DNA of 64,000 nucleotides from Marinobacterium litorale DSM 23545 (GCF_000428985.1 NZ_AUAZ01000001.1:62001-126000); one strand, 5' to 3'. Positions 7,969 through 18,082 are shown, counted from the first letter of the stretch. Translations and numbers: made by a program. The notes: a model not told the origin generated them from the letters alone.

Positions 7969-8580
7969 ATGGCGTTCAGTCCTCTGCTGCAAGAGTTGAT
8001 TACATCGCTGCGCTGCCTGCCCGGCGTCGGTCCCAAGTCCGCCCAGCGTATGGCGCTACACCTGCTTGAGCGCGACCGTGAGGCTGCGCAGCGCCTGTCG
8101 CAGGCGCTGGTCGACGCCGTGGAAAATATCGGTGAATGTACTCAGTGCCGGACGCTCTCGGAAGATCCGGTTTGTGAGATCTGCGCTGATGAGTCCCGGG
8201 ATCGTTCCCTGCTGTGCGTGCTTGAGTCACCGGTGGATATGATGGCGGTGGAGCAGACCGGCGGCTACAACGGCATCTACTATGTCTTGAAAGGCCATCT
8301 TTCGCCGATTGACGGGATTGGGCCTGACGCGCTGGGCATCGATGCGCTCGTGGAGCGGGTCAACAACAGCGACGTGCAGGAGCTTATTCTCGCCACCAAC
8401 CCAACGGTGGAGGGGGAGGCGACTTCCCACTATATAGCTGAGCAGTTCAGCGGTGAGCCGTTGCGTATCACCCGAATCGCCCACGGTGTTCCCGTGGGTG
8501 GCGAGTTGGAATTTGTCGATGGCGGGACGCTCGCCCATGCCTTTGCTGGTCGACGTGTATTGCTCAAGGAGTCTGAATGA
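7969..8580 (+). CDS. recR: Recombination mediator protein RecR
   Basis: A 203-residue protein with the N-terminal helix-hairpin-helix ([20 protein letters not shown]), a C4 zinc finger (CTQC...CEIC, residues about 57-72), and a Toprim domain ([22 protein letters not shown] onward). RecR acts with RecF and RecO to load RecA on single-stranded DNA at gaps. It is the third gene of the dnaX-ybaB-recR operon and overlaps rnd by four bases (ATGA), so rnd is probably co-transcribed. Confidence 0.97.
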   Translation: MAFSPLLQELITSLRCLPGVGPKSAQRMALHLLERDREAAQRLSQALVDAVENIGECTQCRTLSEDPVCEICADESRDRSLLCVLESPVDMMAVEQTGGYNGIYYVLKGHLSPIDGIGPDALGIDALVERVNNSDVQELILATNPTVEGEATSHYIAEQFSGEPLRITRIAHGVPVGGELEFVDGGTLAHAFAGRRVLLKESE

Positions 8581-9758
8581 GCGAGGCAACCCCCTGGGAT
8601 TGGCGTGTACTGGAAGCATCGGCCGATGCACCCTGCTGGATTCGAGATAGTGCGACGCTGGCGCAGTACTGCGCTCAGTGGCGGGCGTTGCCGATGGTGG
8701 CGCTGGATACCGAGTTTATGCGCACCGATACCTTCTACCCCAAGCCGGGCTTAATTCAGTTAGCGGATGAAACCACCTGCTACCTGATAGACCCGCTCTG
8801 TATTGAAGATTTCAGTGCATTTTCGGAGCTGATGGCTGATAGCCGTGTACTCAAGGTGATACATGCAGGCAGTGAAGACCTGGAACTGCTACTCAACAGT
8901 TTTGGCGTACTACCAGAGCCGATGTTTGATACCCAGGTTGCTGCTGCGTTTGCTGGCTGGGGCTTCAGCATGGGGTTGCAGCGTTTGGTGGACCATGCGC
9001 TGGGGGTTCAGATCGGCAAGGCGGAAACCACCTCGGACTGGCTGCAGCGCCCGCTGACACCTCAGCAGGAGCATTATGCGGCCCTGGATGTGGCCTACCT
9101 GCCCAGCATCGCTCTGCAGTTAAAGGCGGACCTTGAGAGTAAAGGTCGTCTGGAGTGGGTTCTGGAAGAGTGTGCTGAGCAGCGCCTGTCGGTTATTGAT
9201 ACAGATCCGGAAGGCTGGAGCTACTACCAGCGCTTCAGTCAGGTCTGGAATATACCCGATGTGAAGCGCGCGGGCTTGCGCGACCTGACGGCCTGGCGTG
9301 AGCGTACGTGCCGGGCGCGTGATATTCCCCGCAACCGTCTGTTACGTAACCAGCACCTGCTATCGATCGTAAATCGTTGGCCTCTGACGCTTGAAAGCCT
9401 GGCGCGGGTGCCTGAACTGCGTCGTCGCGTGGTCAAAGACGACGGTGAGGCGATACTGGCCTGTTTGTTGGGTGCCGATGAATCAGCACAACGTAATCCG
9501 CCTGAGCCCATCGTGCGTCCGCTACACTATGCATGGAATAAGCGAATTAAAGCGCTGAAAGCGATCGGTCGTGAAGTGGCCGAAAGAGAGGGCATCGCTC
9601 AGGAAGTATTGTTGCGTAAACGCGATATCGATGCACTGATTCAGTCACGCACAGAGGCTGGCAGTTATGAACTGCCGCGTAGCTTGTCTGGCTGGCGCAA
9701 GACTTTAGTGGGTGATCGCCTGCTGGAGAAGCTGAACGCGTTTGAAAACGAGAATTAA
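8577..9758 (+). CDS. rnd: Ribonuclease D
   Basis: A 393-residue 3'-5' exoribonuclease that trims tRNA and other small RNA precursors. The DEDD exonuclease motifs are visible: [11 protein letters not shown] (Exo I), then [11 protein letters not shown] (Exo II) and [10 protein letters not shown] (Exo III, the DEDDy tyrosine type). HRDC-like helical domains follow from about residue 210. The protein is close in length to E. coli RNase D. It starts within the recR stop codon and its own end overlaps nothing of ycgL if that gene begins at 9760. Confidence 0.93.
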   Translation: MSEATPWDWRVLEASADAPCWIRDSATLAQYCAQWRALPMVALDTEFMRTDTFYPKPGLIQLADETTCYLIDPLCIEDFSAFSELMADSRVLKVIHAGSEDLELLLNSFGVLPEPMFDTQVAAAFAGWGFSMGLQRLVDHALGVQIGKAETTSDWLQRPLTPQQEHYAALDVAYLPSIALQLKADLESKGRLEWVLEECAEQRLSVIDTDPEGWSYYQRFSQVWNIPDVKRAGLRDLTAWRERTCRARDIPRNRLLRNQHLLSIVNRWPLTLESLARVPELRRRVVKDDGEAILACLLGADESAQRNPPEPIVRPLHYAWNKRIKALKAIGREVAEREGIAQEVLLRKRDIDALIQSRTEAGSYELPRSLSGWRKTLVGDRLLEKLNAFENEN

Positions 9759-9759
9759 G

Positions 9760-10047
9760 ATGAAGATTTGCAGTATTTACAAAAGCCCCAAAAAAGATGA
9801 GATGTACCTCTACGTTGATAAGCGGGATGGCCTGGCCCGCGTACCGGAAGAGCTGCTGGAGCTGTTTGGTAAACCGGTACATGCCATGGATATGCCGATG
9901 AAGGCTGATCGTAAACTGGCGCGCGTGGATGCGAAGAAGGTGCTGGAGGGCATCACCGAGAAGGGCTACTACCTGCAGATGCCACCCCCCAAGGAAGAGT
10001 ACATGCTGGACCTGTTCCGGAATCGACCAGAAACCGGTGTACGCTGA
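9760..10047 (+). CDS. ycgL: YcgL domain-containing protein
   Basis: A 95-residue protein beginning [20 protein letters not shown], with [10 protein letters not shown] and [16 protein letters not shown] segments that define the small YcgL (DUF709) family. Its function is not established. I use ATG 9760 rather than the in-frame ATG 18 bases earlier because family members begin with this short hydrophobic strand and because the upstream start would overlap rnd. It overlaps ycgN by one base, and rnd-ycgL-ycgN neighbourhood is common in Gammaproteobacteria. Confidence 0.9.
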   Translation: MKICSIYKSPKKDEMYLYVDKRDGLARVPEELLELFGKPVHAMDMPMKADRKLARVDAKKVLEGITEKGYYLQMPPPKEEYMLDLFRNRPETGVR

Positions 10048-10484
10048 TGGCACAGGAAGTCTTCTGGCGCCGTAAATCGCTAAACGAAATGACCGCCAGC
10101 GAATGGGAATCGCTCTGCGATGGTTGCGCGCTGTGCTGTTTACATAAGGTTGAAGATGAAGATACGCAGGAGGTGTTTTACACCACCGTGGTCTGTCATC
10201 TGCTTGATCTGGAAAACTGCCACTGCACCGAGTACGAGCGCCGCTGCGAGTTGGTACCATCCTGCATAAAACTGCAGCCCAGGGATGTGGAGTCATTCGA
10301 TTGGTTGCCGCCCACCTGTGCCTATCGGCTGATTCACGAAGGTAAAGACTTGCCGGAATGGCACCCGTTGGTGAGCGGTAAGGCGGACAGCGTTATCAAA
10401 TCAAACGCATCGGTTTTGAGCGTCTACGAAGTGCGTGATAACGAAATTCACGAAGAAGAACTGATTAACTTTGTAGTGGAGTAA
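10047..10484 (+). CDS. ycgN: YcgN family cysteine-cluster protein (UPF0260)
   Basis: A 145-residue protein with conserved cysteines arranged CDGCALCC near residue 28 and CHCTEYERRCELVPSC near residue 59, followed by DWLPPTCAYRLIHEGKDLPEWHPL. This is the CxxCxxCC zinc/iron cluster pattern of the UPF0260/YcgN family, of unknown biochemical role. It is the last gene of the recR-rnd-ycgL-ycgN run and is followed immediately by a REP-like palindrome at 10492-10527. Confidence 0.9.
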   Translation: MAQEVFWRRKSLNEMTASEWESLCDGCALCCLHKVEDEDTQEVFYTTVVCHLLDLENCHCTEYERRCELVPSCIKLQPRDVESFDWLPPTCAYRLIHEGKDLPEWHPLVSGKADSVIKSNASVLSVYEVRDNEIHEEELINFVVE

Positions 10485-10491
10485 TGGGATT

Positions 10492-10527
10492 TTCCCGGCA
10501 TCCTCCTTACGGCTCCTGCCGGGCTAC
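10492..10527. repeat. REP-like palindromic element
   Basis: CCCGGCA (10494-10500) and TGCCGGG (10517-10523) form an inverted repeat around a TCCTCCTTACGGCTCC centre and are followed by CTACGG. Closely related sequences occur at 41776, 52932, 53369 and 61380 in this window. It lies between the convergent ycgN and pilD genes. Confidence 0.7.
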
Positions 10528-10536
10528 GGCTATCTG

Positions 10537-11385
10537 TTACCCAAACACCATCCCCAGGTAGAGTGCGTTAATCTGCTCGCCCCAAAGAATGGCGATCCAT
10601 CCCGCAATTGCCAGATAAGGCCCAAACGGCAGCGGGTTGGAAGCCTCATGGCGCTTGGCGGCCATCAAAGCAAACGCAAGAATAACGCCCACCACGGACG
10701 ATAAAAGAATAGTCAGCGGTAAAACCTGATACCCACCCCAGGCACCGATGGCTGCCAGCAGTTTAAAATCCCCATAACCCATCCCTTCCTTGCCGGTGAG
10801 CAGCTTAAAGGCCCAAAACACACTCCAGAGCACCAGATACCCGGCGGCTGCACCATAAACGGCATTCTCAAGGCCAGTGAAAACGCCCTGGCTGTTTAGC
10901 AGTAAGCCAAGCCAAAGGAGGGGAAGGGTAATCTTATCCGGCAGTAACTGATGGTCGATATCGATAAAGGTAAGCGCGATCAAGCTCCAGGTGAGCAACA
11001 GTAGCGCAATGCCCTCAACGCCCAATCCGTATTGCCAGCCGATAAAGGCGCCGAGTAGCCCGGACAGCGCTTCAATAGAAGGATAGCGGGCCGAGATCCG
11101 GGTGCCACATTGACTGCAGCAGCCCTTGAGAACCAGAAAGCTAATTACCGGGATATTCTCAAACCAGCGGATCTGATGGCCGCATTTATTGCAGCGTGAT
11201 GCAGGTACCGCAAGATTAAAGCGCTCTTGGTGTTCCTCAGTCGCCTGGCCGGTGTCTGCGAGCCATTCCCGCTCCATCATCACAGGCAGGCGGAGAATGA
11301 CCACGTTTAAAAAACTGCCAACCATCAGGGCGAAGAACAGCCCGACAACCAGTGCAAAAAGACCCGGTTCGACCAATAGCGCCAT
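10537..11385 (-). CDS. pilD: Type IV prepilin leader peptidase/methylase PilD
   Basis: A 282-residue polytopic membrane protein. A cytoplasmic loop carries the CxxC...CxxC cluster (CNKCG and CSQCG), and the two catalytic aspartates sit in FIDIDHQLLPD and GMGYGDFKLL, the A24 prepilin peptidase motifs. PilD cleaves pilin and pseudopilin leaders after the conserved glycine and methylates the new N-terminal phenylalanine. Its substrates here are PilA and the minor pilins at 35.4-39.1 kb. It abuts pilC, completing a minus-strand pilB-pilC-pilD operon. Unlike in Pseudomonas, coaE and yacG are not next to pilD but lie 30 kb away. Confidence 0.95.
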   Translation of the reverse strand: MALLVEPGLFALVVGLFFALMVGSFLNVVILRLPVMMEREWLADTGQATEEHQERFNLAVPASRCNKCGHQIRWFENIPVISFLVLKGCCSQCGTRISARYPSIEALSGLLGAFIGWQYGLGVEGIALLLLTWSLIALTFIDIDHQLLPDKITLPLLWLGLLLNSQGVFTGLENAVYGAAAGYLVLWSVFWAFKLLTGKEGMGYGDFKLLAAIGAWGGYQVLPLTILLSSVVGVILAFALMAAKRHEASNPLPFGPYLAIAGWIAILWGEQINALYLGMVFG

Positions 11386-12614
11386 TAAACCACGTTACCC
11401 AGCTGGAAGATCGGCAGATACATGGCGATAACAAGGCCACCCACAAGAATACCGAGGATTGCCATGATCAAAGGCTCCAGCAGACTGGACAGGTTATCAA
11501 CGGCGTTATCAACGGACTCCTCGTAGAAGTTGGCCACCTTATCCAGCATCATATCCAGCGAGCCGGATTCTTCACCGATGGAGACCATTTGTACCACCAT
11601 AACGGGAAATACGCCGGACATATTAATCGCGTTAGTCAGCGACTGACCGGTGGATACCCCGTTTCGGATTTGCAGCGTTGCGTTACGGTACACCACGTTA
11701 CCGGCTGCACCAGCCGTAGAGTCCAGAGCCTGAACCAGCGGGACGCCGGCTGCAAAGGTCGTGGCCAGAGTTCGGGCGAAACGAGCGACAATCGCTTCGT
11801 TAATGATAGGACCAATAATCGGAAACTTCAGGATCCCGCGATCGATAGCATTTCTGAGCTTTTCCGATCGTTTGAATGTGTAACCAAACCCAAAGCCAAA
11901 TGCGACAATGCCTAAAAGACCTATAAACCAGTAGTCCTGCGCAAACTCAGATAAACCTATAACCCATAACGTAAAAGCCGGTAGATCGGCGCCGAAGCCC
12001 CGAAATACATCATCAAAAACAGGAACAACTTTAACCAGCAGAATAGCAGTGACTATGATTGCAACGATAATAACCGCGGTTGGATAGGTCAGCGCTTTTT
12101 TGATTTTTGCTTTAAGGGACTCAATTTTCTCTTTGTAAGTAGCCACGCGGTCCAGCATGGTCTCTAGCTGACCGGAGGCTTCACCGGATCGAACAAGACT
12201 GACAAAGAGGTCATCGAAATAGAGAGGATGCCGGGAAAGTGCCGTGGAAAAATCTGTACCCCCAGATACATCTCCTCGGATATCGTAAATCAACTCTTTC
12301 AGTTTGTTTTTTTCAGCACCCTGGCCAACGATATCCAGCCCCTGAATCAGCGGGACACCTGCTTTCATCATCGTTGCCATTTGCCGGGTAAAGAAGGCGA
12401 TATCCAGCGGCTTGATGGGTTTGTTGCGTTTGCTGCCAAGGCTTAGGGAGCTTTCTTTTTTGACCTTGTTAGGGTTGATGCCCTGCTTGCGCAGCAAGGC
12501 TTTGGCGGAAGCGATACTTTCAGCGTCAATTTTGCCTTTACTGTTATTGCCGCTTTTATCTTTCCCTTGCCACTCAAATGTCTTTCGACTGGCTTCCTTG
12601 GTTTTCGTTGCCAT
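11385..12614 (-). CDS. pilC: Type IV pilus inner-membrane platform protein PilC
   Basis: A 409-residue protein of the GspF/PilC family. It has two repeated cytoplasmic helical domains (FFTRQMATMMKAGVPLIQGL and FARTLATTFAAGVPLVQAL), each followed by transmembrane segments, with the final LLEPLIMAILGILVGGLVIAMYLPIFQL helix. PilC couples the PilB ATPase to pilin extrusion. It is separated from pilB by 37 bases and shares its last base with the start of pilD. Confidence 0.96.
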   Translation of the reverse strand: MATKTKEASRKTFEWQGKDKSGNNSKGKIDAESIASAKALLRKQGINPNKVKKESSLSLGSKRNKPIKPLDIAFFTRQMATMMKAGVPLIQGLDIVGQGAEKNKLKELIYDIRGDVSGGTDFSTALSRHPLYFDDLFVSLVRSGEASGQLETMLDRVATYKEKIESLKAKIKKALTYPTAVIIVAIIVTAILLVKVVPVFDDVFRGFGADLPAFTLWVIGLSEFAQDYWFIGLLGIVAFGFGFGYTFKRSEKLRNAIDRGILKFPIIGPIINEAIVARFARTLATTFAAGVPLVQALDSTAGAAGNVVYRNATLQIRNGVSTGQSLTNAINMSGVFPVMVVQMVSIGEESGSLDMMLDKVANFYEESVDNAVDNLSSLLEPLIMAILGILVGGLVIAMYLPIFQLGNVV

Positions 12615-12651
12615 AAATGGGCCCTGTTGTTAGCTCGCCTGCTGCTGTCAG

Positions 12652-14364
12652 TTAAACTTTAATTACCCGGTTCATCTCTTCCAGGCTTGTCAGCCCAGCA
12701 GCGACTTTTAACAAGCCGGATTGGCGCAGTGTCTTGAAGCCCTGTTCGCGGGCTACCCTGAGTATATCCAGTGAGTTGCCGTTTTCCATAATGCACTCGG
12801 CAATCTCCGTTGTCATCACCAGCATCTCGTAGATCCCCACGCGGCCCTTGTAGCCCCGGTTGCACTTGGGACAACCGTCGTGGTTGGGCTCAAACAGGTG
12901 CAGGTTTTTAATCTGGTCCGGCTTGAACCCCTCCTCAAGAAGCGCGGCTTCGGGTATCTCCACCGGGTTCTTACAGCTCTCGCACAGTCGTCGAGCCAGG
13001 CGCTGAGCAATGATTAGACTCACCGAGGTGGCGATGTTAAAAGCCGGAACGCCCATATTGCGCAGGCGGGTCAGGGTCTCCGGGGCGCTGTTGGTGTGCA
13101 GTGTGGAGAGTACCATATGACCGGTTTGAGCGGCCTTGATCGCGATTTCCGCTGTTTCCAGGTCGCGGATCTCACCCACCATCACCACGTCCGGGTCTTG
13201 TCGCAGGAAGGAGCGCAGGGCTTCGGCGAACGTCAGACCAACCTTGGGGTTTACGTGAACCTGGTTTATCCCCTCCATATTGATCTCAACCGGGTCCTCC
13301 GCGGTGGAGATATTGCGCTCTTCCGTATTAAGGATGTTCAGGCCGGTGTAGAGGGTTACCGTTTTACCTGAACCGGTCGGGCCTGTAACCAGCACCATCC
13401 CCTGAGGCCTGTTCAGAGTCCCCATGTAGATCTCCTTCTGGTCCGGTTCGAAGCCGAGCGCATCAACACCAATGGTTGCGCTGGTCGGGTCCAGGATACG
13501 CAGTACGATCTTCTCACCCCAAAGCGTTGGCAGGGTGTTCACACGAAAATCGATGGCGCGTTTATCGGAGACCTTAAGCTTTATACGGCCGTCCTGCGGG
13601 ATACGTCGCTCGGCAATATCCATGTTGGACATAACCTTAAGTCGGGCGGATAGCCGCGAGGCCAGATTGGTCGGCGGCTTGCTCACTTCCTGCAAAATGC
13701 CATCGATACGGCAGCGGACACGGTAGGCTTTTTCGTAGGGTTCAAAGTGAATATCGGAGGCACCATTACGAATCGCGTCGAGGAGAATTTTATTGATAAA
13801 CCGAACAATGGGCGCGTCGGAAGCGGCTTCCTCTGCCGTCTCCTCCTTTTTCTCTTCTTTTTTCTCGTCTAAATCAAGGTTATCAAGGTCTTCATCATCC
13901 AGTTCTTCCAGCGCTTCACTGCCCGCGTCGAGGAAGCTTTCAATACGGCGGACCAGCTTGTCCTGCTCGACAATGACCGCCTCAGTAGTCACGCCGGTAT
14001 GGAACTTGATCTCGTCCAGTGCCTGAAGATTGGTAGGGTCCGATATAGCAACGAAAAGCCGATTCTGGCGTTGTATCAGTGGTAGCGCACGGTGTTTGCT
14101 GATCAGGTGATCAGAGATCACGCCTTTCGGAATTACTTCGGAATTGAATGCGTCCAGATCGAGCAGGGGCAGCCCAAACTCAAGAGACGCGGCGTTTGCC
14201 GCCCGGTGGGCACTGACCAGCCGCTGGTTGATGATGTAACTGACGAAGGACTCATTGGCCTCTCTTGCCGCATTTTGCGCCTCCATGGCGACGTCGGCTG
14301 AGAATATCCCGTCGTTAACAAGCCGTTTGGCCAGGCCGCTAAGTGGTTGAAATCCGTTTGACAA
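12652..14364 (-). CDS. pilB: Type IV pilus assembly ATPase PilB
   Basis: A 570-residue secretion ATPase of the GspE family. It has the N-terminal MshEN-type domain, an acidic Lys/Glu-rich linker near residues 155-180, Walker A GPTGSGKTVT, the Asp box and Walker B (QDPDVVMVGEIRD), His-box segments and a C-terminal tetracysteine motif (CESC...CPKC). It powers pilus extension. The start codon is TTG at 14364, supported by AAGG about eight bases upstream. The gene is divergent from pilS, and the 170-base gap should hold promoters for both, though none is clear enough to name. Confidence 0.96.
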   Translation of the reverse strand: MSNGFQPLSGLAKRLVNDGIFSADVAMEAQNAAREANESFVSYIINQRLVSAHRAANAASLEFGLPLLDLDAFNSEVIPKGVISDHLISKHRALPLIQRQNRLFVAISDPTNLQALDEIKFHTGVTTEAVIVEQDKLVRRIESFLDAGSEALEELDDEDLDNLDLDEKKEEKKEETAEEAASDAPIVRFINKILLDAIRNGASDIHFEPYEKAYRVRCRIDGILQEVSKPPTNLASRLSARLKVMSNMDIAERRIPQDGRIKLKVSDKRAIDFRVNTLPTLWGEKIVLRILDPTSATIGVDALGFEPDQKEIYMGTLNRPQGMVLVTGPTGSGKTVTLYTGLNILNTEERNISTAEDPVEINMEGINQVHVNPKVGLTFAEALRSFLRQDPDVVMVGEIRDLETAEIAIKAAQTGHMVLSTLHTNSAPETLTRLRNMGVPAFNIATSVSLIIAQRLARRLCESCKNPVEIPEAALLEEGFKPDQIKNLHLFEPNHDGCPKCNRGYKGRVGIYEMLVMTTEIAECIMENGNSLDILRVAREQGFKTLRQSGLLKVAAGLTSLEEMNRVIKV

Positions 14365-14534
14365 CTGCTTTACCTTAAGCTTCGAGCGATGCGATCAGAT
14401 CACGAATCCAGCGTTTTAGGTACTCTATAGCAGCGCTTCGCATCAGGCAAATGGCAAGGCAGCGCCAAGCGCCGTATCATGATCTAAAACAACTGTTTCA
14501 GGCACAATTATGAGTGAAGTTTCGGGGCGATGCC

Positions 14535-16124
14535 ATGAGTGATACGCGAGACTGGCAGGCTTTGAATCTGTTTAACCTCTATCGCGTTGCGCTCAGTGGC
14601 TTCCTGGTCCTGCTGTCGTCCAATGTCTACACACCCAGTGGATTCAACCCCTGGGCGCCCAATCTCTTTTCCATCTGTGCCCTGGTCTATTTTGCACTCA
14701 GCCTGATTTCTGGCTTGAGTATTCAGCGACGTGAAGCACCACGTCAGCTTCTTTTCAGGGTGCAGATCCTGATCGACCTCGTGCTGCTCTGTTTACTGAG
14801 TTTTGCAATCGGCAACCCTACGGACCCATTCGGCTATCTCCTGGTGATACCGGTGGCCTTTTCCGGGTATTGGCAGCCGGGGCGTATGACCCAGTTTTAT
14901 TCAGCGCTGGCGATACTGGGATTGTTGACGGTGGTCGCACTGCATGCGTGGTTTGGCGCACAGGGATATTCAGCGCTCCATTTGGGGGCGCTTGGTGCGG
15001 TGTTGCTTGCTATTGGCCTGATCAGTGGCCTGGTTGGCAGCAAAGTCGCGGAGTCACAAAGCCTGGCGCGGGAGCGGGAGCTGGACCTGGATACAGTAAC
15101 GGAATTGAATGCCACGGTTGTCAGGCATATGGAAGATGGCATGTTGGTGATTGATAATGCGGGCTATCTTGTCCTGATGAATCCGTCCGCCGCCCGGATG
15201 ATGGATCTTCCCGAAAATCTCAGGTTGCCCGTAGATATAAACCAGCTGTTACCGCGTCTTCAGCAACACCTCAATAACTGGCGTACAACGGCTGATACAG
15301 CGCCGGTGCTGATGGGGGGGATTTTCATTCAGTTTGCGGCCATGGGACGCGGAAGGCATCAAAAATTTCTGGTTCTTCTCGAAGATAAGGAAGTACAGAG
15401 CCAAGCGTTACAGAAAGAAAAACTCGCTGCACTCGGCCGCCTGACGGCGTCATTGGCCCATGAGATACGAAATCCGTTGGGTGCCATTAGCCAGTCTGCT
15501 CAGCTGTTGGCGGAGGCCCCGGCGCTGGATGCCGAAGACCAGCAACTGCTCACCATTATTCAAGGTCAATCCCGCAGGCTGAACACGCTGGTAGAGGATA
15601 TCCTAAAGCTCTCGAGACAACGCACCGCTCATGAAGTCGACATCAGCCTGGCGGATTGGCTGGGTATTCTGGTTGATGAATGGCGACGCACTTGGCCGGA
15701 CTTGGTGCAGTTTCTGGAGTTATCCGTAGGGGCGGAGTGCCGCCAGCTCAGTGTGAGCTGTGATCCGGGGCAGGTCCGGCAGATTATCACGATCTTGCTG
15801 GAGAATGCGCAGCGCCATGGGGTGGTAGAAGGTCAGCGTTTAAAGCTGGAAATTTATGTGGGGCGGCTGGACTACAATGCCGCCCCTTATATCGAAGTGA
15901 AAGATAACGGTCCCGGTATTCCTTCGGAGAGGCAGGGGGAAATCTTCGAACCTTTCTTCACTACCCATGGCAGTGGTACCGGGTTAGGGCTGTTTTTGGC
16001 ACAGGAACTCGCATCGGCAAACCATTGTACCTTACGATATAGTGATAATCCGGAAGGCGGAAGTTGCTTCCGGCTGAATTTTCCGATGGACCGACCAATG
16101 AAAAAACGTTATGACCCAGAGTGA
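14535..16124 (+). CDS. pilS: Sensor histidine kinase PilS
   Basis: A 529-residue membrane kinase with about six N-terminal transmembrane helices (residues 15-170), a PAS-like domain (VRHMEDGMLVIDNAGYLVLMN), a HisKA domain with phospho-acceptor H309 in LAHEIRNPLG, and an ATPase domain with DNGPGIP and GTGLGL boxes. PilS senses pilin in the inner membrane in Pseudomonas and phosphorylates PilR to control pilA. I prefer ATG 14535 to the GTG 21 bases upstream because a purine-rich GGGGC precedes only the former. It overlaps pilR by 14 bases. Confidence 0.93.
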   Translation: MSDTRDWQALNLFNLYRVALSGFLVLLSSNVYTPSGFNPWAPNLFSICALVYFALSLISGLSIQRREAPRQLLFRVQILIDLVLLCLLSFAIGNPTDPFGYLLVIPVAFSGYWQPGRMTQFYSALAILGLLTVVALHAWFGAQGYSALHLGALGAVLLAIGLISGLVGSKVAESQSLARERELDLDTVTELNATVVRHMEDGMLVIDNAGYLVLMNPSAARMMDLPENLRLPVDINQLLPRLQQHLNNWRTTADTAPVLMGGIFIQFAAMGRGRHQKFLVLLEDKEVQSQALQKEKLAALGRLTASLAHEIRNPLGAISQSAQLLAEAPALDAEDQQLLTIIQGQSRRLNTLVEDILKLSRQRTAHEVDISLADWLGILVDEWRRTWPDLVQFLELSVGAECRQLSVSCDPGQVRQIITILLENAQRHGVVEGQRLKLEIYVGRLDYNAAPYIEVKDNGPGIPSERQGEIFEPFFTTHGSGTGLGLFLAQELASANHCTLRYSDNPEGGSCFRLNFPMDRPMKKRYDPE

Positions 16125-17478
16125 CGGCAAGCAAGGGCGTATCCTGATTGTCGATGATGAGGTAGACCTGCGCTCGCTCCTGCAAATTACCTTTAAGCGG
16201 ATGGGCCTCAGTTCGGTGGCCGAGCCGGACCTGCATTCGGCACGAGAGAGACTAAAAAAGGATCAGTTTGATCTGTGCCTCACCGATATGCGGCTACCGG
16301 ATGGGCGGGGGATGGAGCTGGTGGAGGAGATTCAGCAACGCTATCCACACATGCCGGTGGCTGTCATCACGGCGTTCGGGAATATGGAGCTTGCTGTAGA
16401 GGCGCTGAGAGCGGGTGCGTTTGACTGTGTCAGTAAACCGGTAGACCTGGAAGTACTCCGGGCATTGGTGAGCAGAGCGTTAACCGTTGAAAAAAGCCCT
16501 GCCGTAAACGCAAGCCTAAGTGAAGAAAGGCTCGTTGGCCGTTCACGGGCTATGCGGGCACTTAAGGAACGCATCGACAAACTCGCCCGTAGCCAGGCCC
16601 CGGTGTGTATCAGCGGGGAATCGGGTACCGGGAAAGAGGTGATTGCTCGTGAGATCCATGCGCGTGGGCCAAGGGCAGACAAGCCTTTTATTCCCGTTAA
16701 CTGCGGAGCGATTCCTGCAGACCTGATTGAGTCAGAATTCTTTGGCCATCTGAAGGGGGCGTTCACAGGTGCAAGCCAGCCCAGAAGCGGTTTTTTTCAG
16801 GCGGCGGAAGGCGGCACCCTGTTTCTGGATGAAATAGCCGACATGCCGCTGCCCATGCAGGTAAAGCTGCTCCGAGCTATCCAAGAGCGACGTATACGCC
16901 CGATAGGAGCAGAGAAAGAGCTCCCAGTCGATGTTCGGATACTTAGCGCCAGTCACAAGGCGCTGGATCGGGAAGTGCGAGAGGGCCGGTTTCGTGAAGA
17001 TCTTTATTATCGGATCAACGTTATCGACCTGCACGTGCCGCCCCTGCGTGAGCGCCCCGAGGATGTTGAACTGCTGACCGAGCGAATACTGGCCCAACTG
17101 GCTGGTGTTTACGGTCAGAGCTTCGAGTTGACGGAGTCCGCGAGAAGCGCGTTGGTGGTGCATGACTTCCCCGGCAATGTGAGGGAGCTGGAAAACATCC
17201 TGGAGCGTGCCGCTGCGTTGTGCGAACACAGTAAAATAGAAGCGGAAGACCTGGGGCTGAGTGAGGAGTCGCTATCTCGACCCGGCAAAAACGCAGAGCC
17301 ACGCGAAAATTTGGCCGTGGAGCTGAGCTTGGACGATGAGGCGGGCCCGGATAACGAGCTCGAACTAATTACAGAGGCGCTGGAGGCGCGGCGCTGGAAC
17401 CGTACAGCGGCGGCGAAGGACTTGGGGTTGACACTACGTCAGTTAAGATATCGCATGAAAAAGTACCATATCGACTAA
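16111..17478 (+). CDS. pilR: Sigma54-dependent response regulator PilR
   Basis: A 455-residue NtrC-type activator. The receiver domain carries phospho-acceptor D59 (CLTDMRLPDGRG); the AAA+ domain has GESGTGKE, the sigma54-contacting GAFTGA loop and a GNVRELEN segment; the C-terminus is a Fis-type helix-turn-helix (NRTAAAKDLGLTLRQLRYRMKK). It should activate pilA, whose sigma54 promoter lies 130 bases downstream, from the TGTC-containing box at 17508-17544. The overlap with pilS shows translational coupling of the two-component pair. Confidence 0.95.
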   Translation: MTQSDGKQGRILIVDDEVDLRSLLQITFKRMGLSSVAEPDLHSARERLKKDQFDLCLTDMRLPDGRGMELVEEIQQRYPHMPVAVITAFGNMELAVEALRAGAFDCVSKPVDLEVLRALVSRALTVEKSPAVNASLSEERLVGRSRAMRALKERIDKLARSQAPVCISGESGTGKEVIAREIHARGPRADKPFIPVNCGAIPADLIESEFFGHLKGAFTGASQPRSGFFQAAEGGTLFLDEIADMPLPMQVKLLRAIQERRIRPIGAEKELPVDVRILSASHKALDREVREGRFREDLYYRINVIDLHVPPLRERPEDVELLTERILAQLAGVYGQSFELTESARSALVVHDFPGNVRELENILERAAALCEHSKIEAEDLGLSEESLSRPGKNAEPRENLAVELSLDDEAGPDNELELITEALEARRWNRTAAAKDLGLTLRQLRYRMKKYHID

Positions 17479-17507
17479 GCAACACTGACATGAATCAAAC
17501 GGCAGTT

Positions 17508-17544
17508 TGTCAAATACTGACGAAAGGCGTGACAAAGTGTCAGG
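17508..17544 (+). promoter_or_regulatory. Likely PilR binding box upstream of pilA
   Basis: The box has the form TGTCA-N4-CTGACGA-N14-TGTCAGG and lies about 65-100 bases upstream of the sigma54 promoter, the usual position of an enhancer. PilR of Pseudomonas binds repeated TGTC elements. A box with the same three blocks at identical spacing lies upstream of the minor-pilin operon at 35138-35174. Confidence 0.55.
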
Positions 17545-17607
17545 GTTTGCCATATCCTGAACAGCGGTAAGGGTGGTAAGCGCCGAAATTAAGGGGTTCC
17601 AGGTGGT

Positions 17608-17623
17608 TGGCACCTAAATTGCT
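17608..17623 (+). promoter_or_regulatory. Sigma54 promoter of pilA
   Basis: TGGCACCTAAATTGCT matches the -24/-12 consensus (TGGCAC-N5-TTGCT) at every key base, with GG and GC ten bases apart. It lies 49 bases before the chosen pilA start and directly downstream of the pilSR genes, fitting PilR control. Confidence 0.9.
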
Positions 17624-17671
17624 TAATCCAATTTGGATTTAAATGGATTTCAACTCGCTGGAGAGATGAAA

Positions 17672-18082
17672 ATGATGAAGAAGACACAACAGGGTTTTAC
17701 CCTCATTGAATTGATGATCGTTGTAGCGATCATCGGTATCCTGGCTGCAGTGGCTCTGCCCGCCTATCAGGATTATACGAACAAGGCAAAGGCATCAGAA
17801 GTTGTTTTGGCTGCAAGTTCTGCGCGTACGTGTATCACTGAAATCGTACAGTCTGCTGGTTCAGGAGCGTCTTTGAGTAGTTGTGCAAGTGGTTACCAGG
17901 CTACTCAATACGTGGCGAGTCTGTCTATAACCGGTTCAGGCGTCGTTACAGCAAAAGGTTCTTCAGAGTTTGATGAATCACTCGAAATTGTGCTGACTCC
18001 TTCAATGTCGACCTACCATATTGAAAAGTGGACATGCTCTGGCACCCCAACAAAATGGATGCCTGGCTCTTGCCGCGGTTAA
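17672..18082 (+). CDS. pilA: Major type IV pilin PilA
   Basis: A prepilin of about 136 residues with a short basic leader ending in glycine, cleaved before [20 protein letters not shown], with the conserved Glu at mature position 5. The body has four cysteines; the last two (WTC...SCRG) form the C-terminal D-region loop. PilD processes it and PilB/PilC assemble it. GGAGAG at 17660-17665 fits a start at 17672 (or 17675); the ATG at 17666 is too close. A strong terminator follows at 18104, and glycosyltransferase genes lie just beyond, suggesting that the pilin is glycosylated. Confidence 0.95.
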   Translation: MMKKTQQGFTLIELMIVVAIIGILAAVALPAYQDYTNKAKASEVVLAASSARTCITEIVQSAGSGASLSSCASGYQATQYVASLSITGSGVVTAKGSSEFDESLEIVLTPSMSTYHIEKWTCSGTPTKWMPGSCRG